A stretch of DNA of 64,000 nt from Rhodocyclales bacterium (GTDB lineage Bacteria > Pseudomonadota > Gammaproteobacteria > Burkholderiales > Rhodocyclaceae). The stretch spans positions 18,108-82,107 of the forward strand of contig PQAF01000039.1 of the NCBI GenBank assembly GCA_003105015.1, given 5' to 3'. Each line of letters begins with the position of its first letter. Position 1 is the first letter of the stretch. A program made the position numbers and the translations under genes. Below are positions 50,046-59,621 of this stretch, in pieces. Under the pieces are notes generated by a model. The model searched no databases. It was given only the letters and a program-made list of their open reading frames with translations, and was not told the origin of the DNA.

Positions 50046-51225
50046 GATTCCCAGGAGAGCCCTGGCCACCGTCGAGTCTGCCCTGCAGCGCCAGGCGGCA
50101 GTAGCGCTGCTCGGCCCCCGCCAGGTGGGCAAGACCACTCTGGCACTCTCCCTTGCAGAAAAGACGCCATCCCTCTACCTCGACCTCGAGAGCCGCGCTG
50201 ACCGGGCAAAGTTGTCCGATCCGGCATTGTTTCTCGAACGCCATGAGGGTCGGCTGGTTATCCTGGACGAGGTCCATCGGCTGCCGGAGTTGTTTCAGAC
50301 CCTGCGGGGATTGATCGACAAGGGCAGGCGCAAGGGACGCCGTACCGGCCGCTTCCTGATCCTCGGCTCCGCCTCGATCGATCTGCTGCGGCAGTCGGGC
50401 GAGAGTCTTGCGGGCCGCATTGCGTATGTGGAGATGGCGCCTTTCGACGTCCTCGAAATCGGTCCGAAGCCGGCGGCGCGTCTGGATCTTTGGCTTCGCG
50501 GCGGCTTCCCCGACAGCTATCTCGCGGCGGACGATGGGCTGAGTTTCGCCCTGCGCCGGGATTTCATCCGCACCTATCTCGAGCGCGATGTGCCGATGTT
50601 CGGGCCGCGCATACCGGCGGAGACGCTGGAACGGCTTTGGACGATGCTGGCCCATGGGCAGGGTACGCTGCTCAATGCATCCCGTCTTGCCGCCAGTCTG
50701 GCGATCAGCGCCCAGAGCGTCACGCGTTACATCGATCTGCTGGTCGATCTGCTGCTGGTCAGGCGGCTGCGCCCGTTCCATGCCAATCTGGGCAAGCGTC
50801 TTGTGAAATCGCCGAAGGTCTACGTGCGCGACAGCGGCCTGGTGCATGCGCTGCTCGGCATTGCCGACCACGACGCGCTGGCCGGCCATCCCGTGGTCGG
50901 CGCAAGTTGGGAAGGATTCGTCATCGAGAATCTGCTGGCGGCGGCGCCGGCCGGCACTCGCGCCAGCTTCTATCGCACCGCTGCCGGCGCGGAGATCGAC
51001 TTGCTGCTGGAACTGCCGGGCGGCAAGCGCTGGGCGGTGGAAATCAAGAGCGGCTTGTCGCCACGACTTGAAAAGGGATTCCATTTCGCGCGCCAGGATC
51101 TGAAGCCCGGGAAGTCGTTCGTGGTGTACGCGGGCGATGACCGTTATCCCTTGGACGAAGGTGTGGAGGCCATCGGTTTGCGGGAATTGGCGTCGATACT
51201 GGCCGGGGAGCAGGGCCGAAAATGA
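50041..51225 (+). CDS. AAA (AAA_14) ATPase with DUF4143 domain, copy 3
   Basis: A 394-residue ATPase with Walker A LGPRQVGKTTLAL near residue 25, a Walker B-like VILDEVHRLPE, and LILGSASIDLLRQSGESLAGR. The C-terminal GAEIDLLLELPGG...AVEIKSG has the PD-(D/E)XK-like pattern. It splits the SDR gene from the WbpL-like transferase gene, where nothing about polysaccharides would be expected of it, and overlaps the latter by four bases. The function is unknown. ATGs at 50041 and 50044 both lie in the dyad's right arm. Confidence 0.85.
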   Translation: MMIPRRALATVESALQRQAAVALLGPRQVGKTTLALSLAEKTPSLYLDLESRADRAKLSDPALFLERHEGRLVILDEVHRLPELFQTLRGLIDKGRRKGRRTGRFLILGSASIDLLRQSGESLAGRIAYVEMAPFDVLEIGPKPAARLDLWLRGGFPDSYLAADDGLSFALRRDFIRTYLERDVPMFGPRIPAETLERLWTMLAHGQGTLLNASRLAASLAISAQSVTRYIDLLVDLLLVRRLRPFHANLGKRLVKSPKVYVRDSGLVHALLGIADHDALAGHPVVGASWEGFVIENLLAAAPAGTRASFYRTAAGAEIDLLLELPGGKRWAVEIKSGLSPRLEKGFHFARQDLKPGKSFVVYAGDDRYPLDEGVEAIGLRELASILAGEQGRK

Positions 51226-52163
51226 CAGACAACCTGTGGCTTGCCGTACCGGTTTCCTTCGCCCTTTCCTGGGCGATTGTCTGGCTGCGCCTGCGTTTCG
51301 CCGACCGCGGCCTCGACCAGCCCAACCATCGATCCCTGCACGAAAAGCCGACGCCGCACGGCGGCGGGCTGGGCGTCGTCCTGGCGCTGCTGGTTGCCGG
51401 GGCCTGGCTCGGGGTGCCGACCCTCCTGCTGGCAATGGTGCTGGGGCTGGCGCTGCTTTCGCTGGCGGACGACCTGCGGCACCTGCCGTTCTGGCTGCGG
51501 CTGACGGCGCATCTGGGCGCGGCGGCGGCGCTGTGCCATCTGATCGGCCTGCCGATCCTGTGGTGGCTGCCGGCCATGCTGGCCGTCGGCTGGATGACGA
51601 ACCTCTACAACTTCATGGACGGCGCCGACGGGCTGGCGGGAAGCCAGGGCGTGGCGGGATTCGCAGCCTATGCGGCGGGATTCGCCATGGCCGGCGATTC
51701 GGCCATGGCGGCGTGGTGCGCGGCGGCGGCGGCGGCGTGCGCCGGCTTTCTGTGCTTCAATTGGCCGCCGGCGAAGATATTCATGGGGGACGTGGGTTCC
51801 ATTCCCCTGGGGTTTCTGGCGGGCGGTCTGGGCCTGGCCGGGATCTGGCAAGACGCCTGGCCGGCGTGGTTTCCGCTGATGGCGTTCGCGCCGTTCGTGC
51901 TCGACGCGTCGGCGACGCTGGCGCGGAGAGCGCTGGAAGGAAAGCGCGTGTGGGAGGCGCATCGCGAGCATGTCTATCAGCGCATGGTGCAGATGGGCTA
52001 TGGCCACCGCGGCATGACCTCGCGCTGGGCAATCCTGATGTCGGCGGGGGCCCTGTTGGCGGCAGGCTTGTTGGCGTTGCCGGCCTGGGCGCAGTGGATC
52101 GCCGTGCCGGCGTGGCTGACTTTTCTGGCATGGCTGGGAAACAGGACGATACATAAACAATGA
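51222..52163 (+). CDS. wbpL: Undecaprenyl-phosphate sugar-1-phosphate transferase (WecA/WbpL family)
   Basis: A 313-residue polytopic membrane enzyme with about ten helices. It has the family motifs SLADDLRHLPFWLR, NLYNFMDGADGLAGSQG and FMGDVGSIPLG. It would start chain synthesis by moving a sugar-1-phosphate from a UDP sugar to undecaprenyl phosphate. The ATG overlaps the ATPase stop by four bases and its stop overlaps the next ATG. The placement beside wbpM supports a WbpL rather than a housekeeping WecA role. Confidence 0.88.
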   Translation: MTDNLWLAVPVSFALSWAIVWLRLRFADRGLDQPNHRSLHEKPTPHGGGLGVVLALLVAGAWLGVPTLLLAMVLGLALLSLADDLRHLPFWLRLTAHLGAAAALCHLIGLPILWWLPAMLAVGWMTNLYNFMDGADGLAGSQGVAGFAAYAAGFAMAGDSAMAAWCAAAAAACAGFLCFNWPPAKIFMGDVGSIPLGFLAGGLGLAGIWQDAWPAWFPLMAFAPFVLDASATLARRALEGKRVWEAHREHVYQRMVQMGYGHRGMTSRWAILMSAGALLAAGLLALPAWAQWIAVPAWLTFLAWLGNRTIHKQ

Positions 52164-53983
52164 ACTGGCGTGCGCTGCTTGCATTCATTCACGACCTGAC
52201 GGCGACGGCCGTCATGTGGCTGGCCGCCTACTGGATCCGTTTCAATTTCGACATTCCGCCGGAGTATCTGGCAGCGTCCTGGGCGGCGCTGGCCTGGCTG
52301 ATTCCGCTCTATGCGGTGATCTACCTGAAGTTCGGCTTGTACCGGGGCATCTGGCGCTATGCCAGCATGGGCGATCTGCGCCGGCTGCTGATCGCGGTGA
52401 CCTTGGGGGCGACGGCAATGGCGGGCGTCGTATACATGATTCAGGCACCCGGCATTCCGCGCTCGATCCTGCTGCTGCATCCGATCCTGCTGTTGCTGGC
52501 GATGGGCGGCAACCGCTTCCTGTATCGGGCCTGGAAGGACGGCCATCTGTTTTCGCAGAACCTGCATGACGGACAGCCGGTGCTGGTGCTCGGCGCGGGC
52601 GATGCGGCGGCCATGTTGCTCAAGGACCTGTCGCGCAGTTCGGCGTGGCGGGTGGTCGGCCTGCTCGACGACGATGCGGCGAAGCATGGCCGGCGCCTCG
52701 CCGATGTGCCGGTCCTCGGGCCCCTTGCTGCCGTGGCCGACCAGGCCGGACGCCTCGGTGTGACGCATGCCATCATCGCCATGCCGAACGCATCGGCCGC
52801 GCAGCGGCGCCGGGCGGCGGAGCTGGCGGGAGCCGCCGGCCTCGCCGTGCTCACCGTGCCGGCAATGGCCGATGTGTTGTCGGGCAAGGTGTCCGTCTCG
52901 CAGGTGCGCAAGGTCGAACTGGAGGATTTGCTCGGCCGCGATCCGATCCAGCTCGACGACGAGGGGCTGCACCGTCTGCTGACGGGTCGGCGGGTGCTGG
53001 TGACCGGTGCCGGCGGCTCGATCGGTTCCGAGTTGTGCCGCCAGATCGCGCACTATGCGCCGGCAAGGCTGGTGTTCTTCGAGCAGTCCGAATTCGCCCT
53101 CTACCGCATCGAGCAGGAGTTTGTGTCCGTCTTTCCGGAAATCGGCATTGCCTGCGTCGTAGGCGACGTCAAGGACGAGGCCAGTCTGGCGGCTGCCTTC
53201 GCCGCGCACCGGCCCGAGGTGGTGTTCCATGCCGCCGCCTACAAGCATGTGCCGCTGATGGAGAACGAGAACGCCTGGCAGGCGCTGCGCAACAACGTGC
53301 TCGGCACCTGGTGCGTGGCGCGTGCGGCGATGGCGGCAGGCGTCGACAAGTTCGTCATGGTGTCCACCGACAAGGCGGTGAACCCGACCAACGTGATGGG
53401 CGCCAGCAAGCGCCTGGCCGAGATGGTCTGCCAGGCCCTGCAGGCCGAATGCAGGGATACGCATTTCGTGACGGTCCGCTTCGGCAACGTGCTGGGCAGC
53501 AGCGGCAGCGTGATTCCGCGCTTCCGCGAGCAGATTGCCCGCGGCGGGCCGGTGACGGTGACGCACCCGGACATCATCCGCTACTTCATGCTGATTCCCG
53601 AGGCGGCGCAGCTGGTGCTGCAGGCCGGCCTGATGGGGCGGGGCGGCGAGATCTACGTCCTCGACATGGGCGAGCCGGTGAAGATCGTCGATCTGGCCCG
53701 CGACATGATCCGGCTCTCGGGTTACACGGAGGAGGAGATCAGGATCGTCTTCACTGGCCTGCGCCCGGGCGAGAAGCTCTTCGAGGAGCTGCTGGCCGAT
53801 GGCGAGCACACGCTGCCGACGCCGCATCCCAAGCTGCGCATCGCGCAGGCGCAGGCCGCGCTGTCGGGGGAGGCCATGGCGGCGCTGATGGAATGGCTGC
53901 AGGGGGCGTCCCAGGACGAGCAGGCCGTGAAGCAACGCCTGGCGCAACTCGTCCCGGAATACCAACCGCGCCGGCCGGAATGA
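52160..53983 (+). CDS. wbpM: UDP-GlcNAc C4/C6 dehydratase, membrane-bound (WbpM/CapD family)
   Basis: A 607-residue protein. The N-terminal 130 residues hold four hydrophobic helices. A first nucleotide-binding domain contains [17 protein letters not shown]. The catalytic SDR domain (about 270-600) has [13 protein letters not shown] and [18 protein letters not shown]. In the WbpM family the usual SDR Tyr is replaced by Met, and VMGASKR here agrees. The product feeds QuiNAc- or FucNAc-type sugars. Confidence 0.9.
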   Translation: MNWRALLAFIHDLTATAVMWLAAYWIRFNFDIPPEYLAASWAALAWLIPLYAVIYLKFGLYRGIWRYASMGDLRRLLIAVTLGATAMAGVVYMIQAPGIPRSILLLHPILLLLAMGGNRFLYRAWKDGHLFSQNLHDGQPVLVLGAGDAAAMLLKDLSRSSAWRVVGLLDDDAAKHGRRLADVPVLGPLAAVADQAGRLGVTHAIIAMPNASAAQRRRAAELAGAAGLAVLTVPAMADVLSGKVSVSQVRKVELEDLLGRDPIQLDDEGLHRLLTGRRVLVTGAGGSIGSELCRQIAHYAPARLVFFEQSEFALYRIEQEFVSVFPEIGIACVVGDVKDEASLAAAFAAHRPEVVFHAAAYKHVPLMENENAWQALRNNVLGTWCVARAAMAAGVDKFVMVSTDKAVNPTNVMGASKRLAEMVCQALQAECRDTHFVTVRFGNVLGSSGSVIPRFREQIARGGPVTVTHPDIIRYFMLIPEAAQLVLQAGLMGRGGEIYVLDMGEPVKIVDLARDMIRLSGYTEEEIRIVFTGLRPGEKLFEELLADGEHTLPTPHPKLRIAQAQAALSGEAMAALMEWLQGASQDEQAVKQRLAQLVPEYQPRRPE

Positions 53984-53987
53984 GTCC

Positions 53988-55019
53988 ATGAAATCCGCAA
54001 AGAAAATACTGGTGACGGGCGGTGCCGGCTACATCGGCTCCCACGCCTGCGTCGAGCTGCTGCAGGCCGGCCACGAGGTGGTGGTGGTCGACAACCTGTG
54101 CAACAGCCGCCGCGAAGCACTCGGGCGCATCGAGCGGATTGCCGGCCGCGCGGTCGCCTTCCACGAAGGCGACGTCCGCGACGCGGCGACGCTGCGCGGT
54201 CTCTTCCGCGAGCACGCCATCGATGCGGTGCTGCACTTCGCCGGCCTGAAGGCGGTCGAGGAATCCATCGCCCGCCCGCTCGACTATTACGACAACAACG
54301 TCGGCGGCACGCTGGCCCTGTGCGAAGCGATGGCGGAAGCCGGCGTCCGGCGATTGGTCTTCAGTTCGTCGGCCACGGTCTACGGCGATCCCGACGCGGT
54401 GCCGGTGGGTGAGGACCACCCACTGCGGCCGGCGAATCCCTATGGCCGCAGCAAGGCCATGGTCGAGTCGATCCTGCAGGACCTTTTCCGTTCGGATCCC
54501 GCCTGGAAGATCGCCCTGCTGCGCTATTTCAATCCGGTCGGCGCCCACGAGAGCGGACTGATCGGGGAAGACCCGGGCGGCGTGCCGAACAACCTCATGC
54601 CCTTCATCGCCCAGGTGGCGGTGGGTCGGCGCGAGGCGCTCAACGTCTACGGCAACGACTACCCGACGCCGGACGGCACCGGTGTGCGCGACTACATCCA
54701 TGTCGTCGACCTCGCCCGCGGCCACCTGGCGGCGCTGGAGAAGCTGGAAGCGGCGTCCGGCGTGCTGACGGTCAACCTCGGCACGGGTCGCGGCTACAGC
54801 GTGCTGGAGGTGGTGGAGGTGTTCCGCCAGGCCTCGGGCCGGGACATTCCCTATCGGATCGTTGCGCGACGCCCGGGCGATGTTGCCGCCTGTTATGCCG
54901 ATCCCGGCCTGGCCGCCCGCCTGTTCGGCTGGCGCGCCGAGCGCGGCCTCGAGGAGATGTGCCGGGATGCCTGGCGCTGGCAGAGCATGAATCCGGACGG
55001 CTATTCCGGGCAGGCCTAG
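53988..55019 (+). CDS. galE: UDP-glucose 4-epimerase
   Basis: A 343-residue SDR with [19 protein letters not shown], the [11 protein letters not shown] segment, [10 protein letters not shown] and a Y-x3-K site (YGRSKAMVE). [24 protein letters not shown] is diagnostic for GalE. It interconverts UDP-Glc and UDP-Gal and closes the polysaccharide locus. It starts four bases after wbpM; apaH starts one base after its stop. Confidence 0.93.
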   Translation: MKSAKKILVTGGAGYIGSHACVELLQAGHEVVVVDNLCNSRREALGRIERIAGRAVAFHEGDVRDAATLRGLFREHAIDAVLHFAGLKAVEESIARPLDYYDNNVGGTLALCEAMAEAGVRRLVFSSSATVYGDPDAVPVGEDHPLRPANPYGRSKAMVESILQDLFRSDPAWKIALLRYFNPVGAHESGLIGEDPGGVPNNLMPFIAQVAVGRREALNVYGNDYPTPDGTGVRDYIHVVDLARGHLAALEKLEAASGVLTVNLGTGRGYSVLEVVEVFRQASGRDIPYRIVARRPGDVAACYADPGLAARLFGWRAERGLEEMCRDAWRWQSMNPDGYSGQA

Positions 55020-55020
55020 C

Positions 55021-55836
55021 GTGACCACCTACGCCATCGGTGACATCCAGGGCTGCTTCGACTCCTTCCGCCGCCTGCTCGACCTGACGCGCTTCGACCC
55101 GGCGTGCGACCGCCTCTGGCTGGTCGGCGATCTCGTCAATCGCGGCCCGCATTCGCTGGAGACGCTGCGCTTCGTCAAGGGCCTGGGCGAAGCTGCGATC
55201 ACGGTGCTGGGCAACCACGACCTGCACTTGGTGATGCTGGCGGAGGGGCATTCGAAGAAGCATGCGGATGACACGCTGGATGCCATCCTGGCCGCGCCCG
55301 ATCGGGATGAACTGCTCGACTGGCTGCGCCATCGCCCCATGATGCATGTCGAAAATGGCCACGCCCTGGTGCACGCCGGCCTGCTGCCGCAGTGGACGGT
55401 GGCGCAGGCGTTGTCCCTGGCCGGCGAAGTGGAGGCGGCGCTGCGGGCGGAGACCTACCGCGAGTTCCTGGCGAACATGTGGGGCAGCGAACCGCCGTCC
55501 TGGCGCGACGATCTGGCCGGCTGGCTGCGCCTGCGCGTGATCGTGAATGCCATGACGCGGATGCGCTTCTGCTCGACCGGGGGCATCATGGAATTCAAGA
55601 CGAAGGGCGAAGTGACTGACGCGCCCAAAGGTTACCTGCCGTGGTTTGCCGTGCCGGGGCGGAAAAGCGCCGACCACGTGCTGGTGACCGGCCACTGGTC
55701 GGCACTGGGCCTGAGAATCGAGCCGAACCTCCTCGCGCTGGATTCCGGCTGCCTGTGGGGGCGCCACCTGACGGCGGTGCGCCTGCCGGGGCGCGAGGTG
55801 TTCCAGATCGACTGCTCGGGAGAGGACGTGACGTGA
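55021..55836 (+). CDS. apaH: Symmetrical bis(5'-nucleosyl)-tetraphosphatase
   Basis: A 271-residue metallophosphatase that splits Ap4A into two ADP. The metal-binding motifs GDIQGC (residues 7-12), GDLVNRGP and GNHDLH are all present. The GTG start follows the galE stop by one base. Its stop overlaps the HIT gene by one base, which fits a shared role in dinucleotide metabolism. Confidence 0.93.
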   Translation: MTTYAIGDIQGCFDSFRRLLDLTRFDPACDRLWLVGDLVNRGPHSLETLRFVKGLGEAAITVLGNHDLHLVMLAEGHSKKHADDTLDAILAAPDRDELLDWLRHRPMMHVENGHALVHAGLLPQWTVAQALSLAGEVEAALRAETYREFLANMWGSEPPSWRDDLAGWLRLRVIVNAMTRMRFCSTGGIMEFKTKGEVTDAPKGYLPWFAVPGRKSADHVLVTGHWSALGLRIEPNLLALDSGCLWGRHLTAVRLPGREVFQIDCSGEDVT

Positions 55837-56258
55837 TGGAGAAAAATTTGGACAACTGCGTATTCTGCAAGATCGTGCGCGGCGAGATTCCGGCGACAGT
55901 GGTGCTGCAGGACGAGCACACCCTCGTCTTCATGGACATCGGCAGCGTGAATCCCGGCCACATGCTGGTGGCGGCGAAGCCGCATGTCGAGAACCTGCAG
56001 GGCATGGACGAGGCGCTGGCCGGCGCGATGTTTTGCTCCGCTGCGCGGGCGGCGAAGGCGATCGAGAAGGTGTACAAGCCGGCCGGCATTTCCGTCTACC
56101 AGGCCAATGGCGCCGCCGCCGGCCAGACGGTATTTCATGCCCACATCCATGTGCTGCCGCGCTGGGAGAACGACGGCCTGACGTTTACCTGGCCGGTGAA
56201 GAATCCCTCGCGCGACGAACTGGAGCGCGTCGCCGCACAGCTGCGCGCGGCCTTGTAG
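55836..56258 (+). CDS. HIT family nucleotide hydrolase/transferase
   Basis: A 140-residue HIT protein. CVFCKIVRGEIPA at residues 8-20 and the histidine triad FHAHIHVLPRW near residue 107 are clear. The ATG at 55836 shares its A with the apaH stop. The TAG stop (56256-56258) lies in the GTAG tail of the repeat at 56259. Its substrates are probably adenosine nucleoside phosphoramidates or dinucleotides. Confidence 0.92.
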   Translation: MEKNLDNCVFCKIVRGEIPATVVLQDEHTLVFMDIGSVNPGHMLVAAKPHVENLQGMDEALAGAMFCSAARAAKAIEKVYKPAGISVYQANGAAAGQTVFHAHIHVLPRWENDGLTFTWPVKNPSRDELERVAAQLRAAL

Positions 56259-56318
56259 GTCGGGCTTCAGCCCGACAGCGGCGGTCGATCGGCGCCTGTC
56301 GTCGGGCTGAAGCCCGAC
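56259..56318. repeat. Composite pair of GTCGGGCTTCAGCCCGAC palindromes
   Basis: Palindromes at 56259-56276 and 56301-56318 are in inverted order with tails outward, 24 bases apart. The spacer resembles that of the pair at 59561-59621 at about 17 of 24 positions. It lies between the convergent HIT and PfkB genes. GTAG tails supply the HIT stop, and a partial tail (56329-56335) supplies the PfkB stop. Confidence 0.9.
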
Positions 56319-56331
56319 CTACGGGTTCGAC

Positions 56332-57267
56332 CTACCAGGGCTTCTCGCCGAATGCGGCTTCGTAGCGCGCGGCGATCTGTTCCCGTGCCGTCTTGTGGTT
56401 CTGGCCGCCGCGGTGGGCGATCTTGATCGATCCCATCAGCGAGGCGAGACGCCCCGCCTTCTCCAGCGGCATGCCGCTGGCGATGCCGTAGAGCAGACCG
56501 GCGCGGAAGGCGTCGCCGCAGCCGGTCGGGTCGACCATGTCGTCCGGCCTGACGCTGGGGATGGCGAGCCGCTTGCCGCCATTGTGGATCTCGGCGCCGT
56601 TGGCGCCGAGCGTGACGACCAGCGCTTCCACCATGCCGGCCAGTGCCTCGACGGACTTGCCGGTTTTTTCCGACAGCAGCCTGGCTTCGTAATCGTTGAC
56701 GCAGCAATAGTCGGCCAGCTGCAGGAAGTTGAGCAGTTCCCCGCCGCTGAACAGCGGCAGACCCTGGCCGGGATCGAAGACGAAGGGCACGCCGGCGTCG
56801 TGGAACTCCTGCGCGTGCTGCATCATGCCCTCGCGCCCGTCGGGCGCAACGATGCCGATAGTCAGTCCCTGCGCATCGGCGACATGGTTGAAATGCGAGT
56901 GGTTCATCGCCCCCGGATGGAAGGCGGTGATCTGGTTGTCGTCGAGGTCGGTCGTGATGAAGGCCTGGGCGGTGAAGGTCGAGGGCACTTCCCTGACGTG
57001 GCTGCGGTCGAGCTGCAGGCGCTCCAGCCGCTGCAGGTAGGGCCCGCTGTCCTCGCCGACGGTGGCCATGATGAGCGGCTCGCCGCCGAGCAGCTTCAGG
57101 CTGTAGGCGATGTTCCCCGCGCAGCCGCCATACTCGCGCCGCATGTCCGGCACGTGGAAGGCGACATTGAGGATGTGCAGCTGGTCGGGCAGGATGTGGT
57201 TCTTGAAGCGGTCGTGGAACACCATGATGGTGTCGTAGGCCATCGAGCCGCAGATCAGCGTCCTCAT
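56332..57267 (-). CDS. PfkB-family carbohydrate kinase (adenosine kinase-like)
   Basis: A 311-residue PfkB kinase. GGCAGNIAYSLKLLGG near residue 47 and the catalytic VDPTGCGDAFRAGLLYG near residue 245 are intact. GSMAYDTIMVF at the start resembles adenosine-kinase-like members. The acceptor (adenosine or a sugar) cannot be decided. Its TAG stop is in a partial copy of the palindrome tail. Confidence 0.88.
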   Translation of the reverse strand: MRTLICGSMAYDTIMVFHDRFKNHILPDQLHILNVAFHVPDMRREYGGCAGNIAYSLKLLGGEPLIMATVGEDSGPYLQRLERLQLDRSHVREVPSTFTAQAFITTDLDDNQITAFHPGAMNHSHFNHVADAQGLTIGIVAPDGREGMMQHAQEFHDAGVPFVFDPGQGLPLFSGGELLNFLQLADYCCVNDYEARLLSEKTGKSVEALAGMVEALVVTLGANGAEIHNGGKRLAIPSVRPDDMVDPTGCGDAFRAGLLYGIASGMPLEKAGRLASLMGSIKIAHRGGQNHKTAREQIAARYEAAFGEKPW

Positions 57268-57292
57268 TGCGCGGGGGTCCTTTCCTTGTCGA

Positions 57293-57793
57293 TTACTTGA
57301 GCGCGGCGAGGGCCGCGTCGTAGTTCGGTTCCTGCTTGATCTCGGGCACGAGCTCGGTGTAGGCCACCTTGTCGTTCTCGTCGATGATGACGACGGCGCG
57401 CGCAGTGATGCCGGCGAGCGGGCCGTCCTCGATGCCGACGCCGTAGCTCTTCAGGAACTCGCGGCCGCGCATGGTGGACAGGGAGACGACGTTCTTCAGC
57501 CCCTCGGTTTCGCAGAAGCGCTTCATGGCGAAGGGCAGGTCGGCCGAGATCACCAGCACCACGGTGTTGGGCAGGCTGCCGGCCTGCTCGTTGAACTTGC
57601 GGGTGGAGGTGGCGCAGACGGGCGTGTCGAGGCTCGGCACGATGTTGAGCACCTTGCGCTTGCCGGCGAAGTCTTTCAAAGTCAGGTCGCGCAGGTCGGC
57701 GGCGACCAGCGAGAAGGCCGGCGCGGGGCTGCCGGTCTTGGGCAGATCGCCGCTGAGATGGATGGGGTTGCCTGCAAGGGTAACGGTCGTCAT
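57293..57793 (-). CDS. tpx: Thiol peroxidase
   Basis: A 166-residue atypical 2-Cys peroxiredoxin. The peroxidatic Cys60 is in [14 protein letters not shown] and the resolving Cys94 in KRFCETEGL. It reduces hydrogen peroxide and lipid peroxides using thioredoxin. A good ribosome site (AGGAG five bases before AACC-ATG) confirms the start. The next gene upstream is 26 bases away on the same strand. Confidence 0.95.
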   Translation of the reverse strand: MTTVTLAGNPIHLSGDLPKTGSPAPAFSLVAADLRDLTLKDFAGKRKVLNIVPSLDTPVCATSTRKFNEQAGSLPNTVVLVISADLPFAMKRFCETEGLKNVVSLSTMRGREFLKSYGVGIEDGPLAGITARAVVIIDENDKVAYTELVPEIKQEPNYDAALAALK

Positions 57794-57819
57794 GGTTTTT
57801 CTCCTAGGTTGGGGGTTGC

Positions 57820-58665
57820 TCAGGGGTAGAACAGGTAAAGCCGGTAGCCGCTGGCGCCGACATTGCCGGTGTCGAGCCAGAGGTTGACGGCCAGATCGCC
57901 GTTGGCGGCGAAACCGGCGCGGACATTCGCTCCCTCCGCCAGGTACTCGGCCGGGGCGAACACCCTGCGGACCATCGGCTGGTCGCGCGTGTCGGTCAAG
58001 GTTACCTCGAGGTGCGGATATTCCTGCACGAAGGGTGCGCGGTTCTTCAGCGTGGCCGACAGTACCAGCAGGTTCTTCCGCTGCGGTTCGGGATGCAGGT
58101 CCGAGGCCTCGATGCTGACCAGATCGGTCTTGCGCGGCAGCGGAATGTCGCATCCCAGCTGACTGCACAGTTCCTCCAGTTGCGGACGCCAGTCGGGTTG
58201 GGAGAGCGCCAGCTCGGCGCGGAAGACATAGACGGCCTGTGCCAGCAGCAGGGCCAGGGCGAGCACGCCGGCCGCGGCCCAGGCGTACCAGCCTCTGCGC
58301 GGGGCGGGCGGCGGCACCTCTGTTGCCTGGATGTCCTCGAGCAGGATGTCGACGGCCCCGGCCCCGACCGTATCCGCCCCGGCTTCGACGGCGGAGGGTT
58401 CGGGCGGGGCGCTATCCGGTGTGGCCGCTTCGGCGGGAGACGATTCGACAGCAGGCGTTTCTTCGGCGGGGGCTGCCGGAACGGGTTCCGATGCGGAAGG
58501 GGGGGGCGGCGCCGCCTCGGCGACAGGCGGCGCGTCTTCCAGCGACTCCAGGGCATTGAATACCGCCTTGCAATGGCCGCAGCGCACCTTGCCGGCGCGG
58601 GCCTTGAGTTGTTCCGGCGTCACGCGGAAAGCCGTGCTGCACGTCGGGCAGCGGGTCAGCATCAT
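57820..58665 (-). CDS. Zinc-ribbon and DUF3426 domain membrane protein
   Basis: A 281-residue protein. The N-terminal zinc ribbon is [32 protein letters not shown] long Pro/Ala/Glu-rich linker (about 45-125), one membrane helix (about 130-150) and a periplasmic DUF3426 domain follow. The function is unknown. Its start overlaps the prmA stop by four bases (ATGA); a second ATG follows immediately. This order next to prmA is common in betaproteobacteria. Confidence 0.88.
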   Translation of the reverse strand: MMLTRCPTCSTAFRVTPEQLKARAGKVRCGHCKAVFNALESLEDAPPVAEAAPPPPSASEPVPAAPAEETPAVESSPAEAATPDSAPPEPSAVEAGADTVGAGAVDILLEDIQATEVPPPAPRRGWYAWAAAGVLALALLLAQAVYVFRAELALSQPDWRPQLEELCSQLGCDIPLPRKTDLVSIEASDLHPEPQRKNLLVLSATLKNRAPFVQEYPHLEVTLTDTRDQPMVRRVFAPAEYLAEGANVRAGFAANGDLAVNLWLDTGNVGASGYRLYLFYP

Positions 58666-59552
58666 TTCCGCACGCCCTCCAGCAGGGCCCAACCCTCTTT
58701 TTCGGCCCAAACGGTCAGATCGAATGCGGGCCGATAGGCCTGCCGGACCTGCTCGATCTGCGTAGACAGGATGCCCGAGAGCGCGATTTGCCCGCCCGGC
58801 CGGGTGCGCCCGGCGAGCAGGGGGGCCAGCACGCAGAGCGGATTGGTGAGGATGTTGGCGACGACGATGTCGAATTGCATGTCGAGGGGCTGAGCGGAAT
58901 GCACCAGGTGCAGCGTTACGCCGTTGCGCTCGGCGTTGCCGGCTGCCGCGAGGAGGGCGTTCTCGTCGATGTCGACGCCCGTTACGCGGCCAGCGCCAAG
59001 CCTGGCTGCGGCGATGGCTAATATACCCGAACCGCAGCCGTAATCGAGCACGCTGGCGGCGTCCTGCACATGGGCGCACAGCCATTCCAGGCACAGCCGC
59101 GTCGTCGGGTGGCTGCCGGTGCCGAAAGCCAGCCCCGGATCCAGCTCCAGATTGATCGCGCCGGGATCCGGCGCGGCATGCCAGGACGGCACGATCCACA
59201 GCCTTTCGTTGACGCGGATCGGCTCGAACTGGGACTGGGTCAGCCGCACCCAGTCCTGCTCGGCGACTTCGGCGATTTCATATGGCGGGGTCGTGTTCAG
59301 GCCCGCTTCGCCCGCCGCTGCTGCGACGATGATGGGAATGTCGGCATCCTTCCCGAAAAGCGCGACGACGCGGCTATGCGCCCACAGCGGCGCCGGCGAG
59401 CTGCCCGGTTCGCCGAACTGCGGCGTCTCGCGTTCGGTGCCGGCATCGGCATCCTCGACGCCGACCGAGAGGGCGCCCAGCGCCAGCAGGGCGTCGGAGA
59501 GCGCCTCGGCATGCGCGGCGTCGGTGGCGATCGAGACGGAGAGCCAGCTCAT
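58662..59552 (-). CDS. prmA: Ribosomal protein L11 methyltransferase
   Basis: A 296-residue SAM methyltransferase that trimethylates L11. [19 protein letters not shown] near residue 163 is the SAM site; [21 protein letters not shown] and [10 protein letters not shown] are diagnostic for PrmA. The palindrome at 59561-59579 lies just eight bases before the ATG, leaving no room for a normal ribosome site. accC is upstream on the same strand. Confidence 0.94.
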   Translation of the reverse strand: MSWLSVSIATDAAHAEALSDALLALGALSVGVEDADAGTERETPQFGEPGSSPAPLWAHSRVVALFGKDADIPIIVAAAAGEAGLNTTPPYEIAEVAEQDWVRLTQSQFEPIRVNERLWIVPSWHAAPDPGAINLELDPGLAFGTGSHPTTRLCLEWLCAHVQDAASVLDYGCGSGILAIAAARLGAGRVTGVDIDENALLAAAGNAERNGVTLHLVHSAQPLDMQFDIVVANILTNPLCVLAPLLAGRTRPGGQIALSGILSTQIEQVRQAYRPAFDLTVWAEKEGWALLEGVRK

Positions 59553-59560
59553 TCATGTAG

Positions 59561-59621
59561 GTCGGGCTTCAAGCCCGACAATGGCGGTTGTTGGGCGTCT
59601 ATCGTCGGCCTTAAGGCCGAC
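59561..59621. repeat. Composite palindrome pair between accC and prmA
   Basis: The copy at 59561-59579 has one extra base in the loop (TTCAAG). The copy at 59604-59621 reads GTCGGCCTTAAGGCCGAC, with paired changes on both arms that keep the stem. Tails face outward. The tail of the second copy gives the accC TAG stop (minus strand, 59622-59624). Confidence 0.9.

Noticed and set aside
51998..53989. 663-codon open frame on the minus strand across wbpM
   Set aside because: Antisense to a well-supported CapD/WbpM gene, with no protein-family motif and a His/Arg/Gln-rich make-up.
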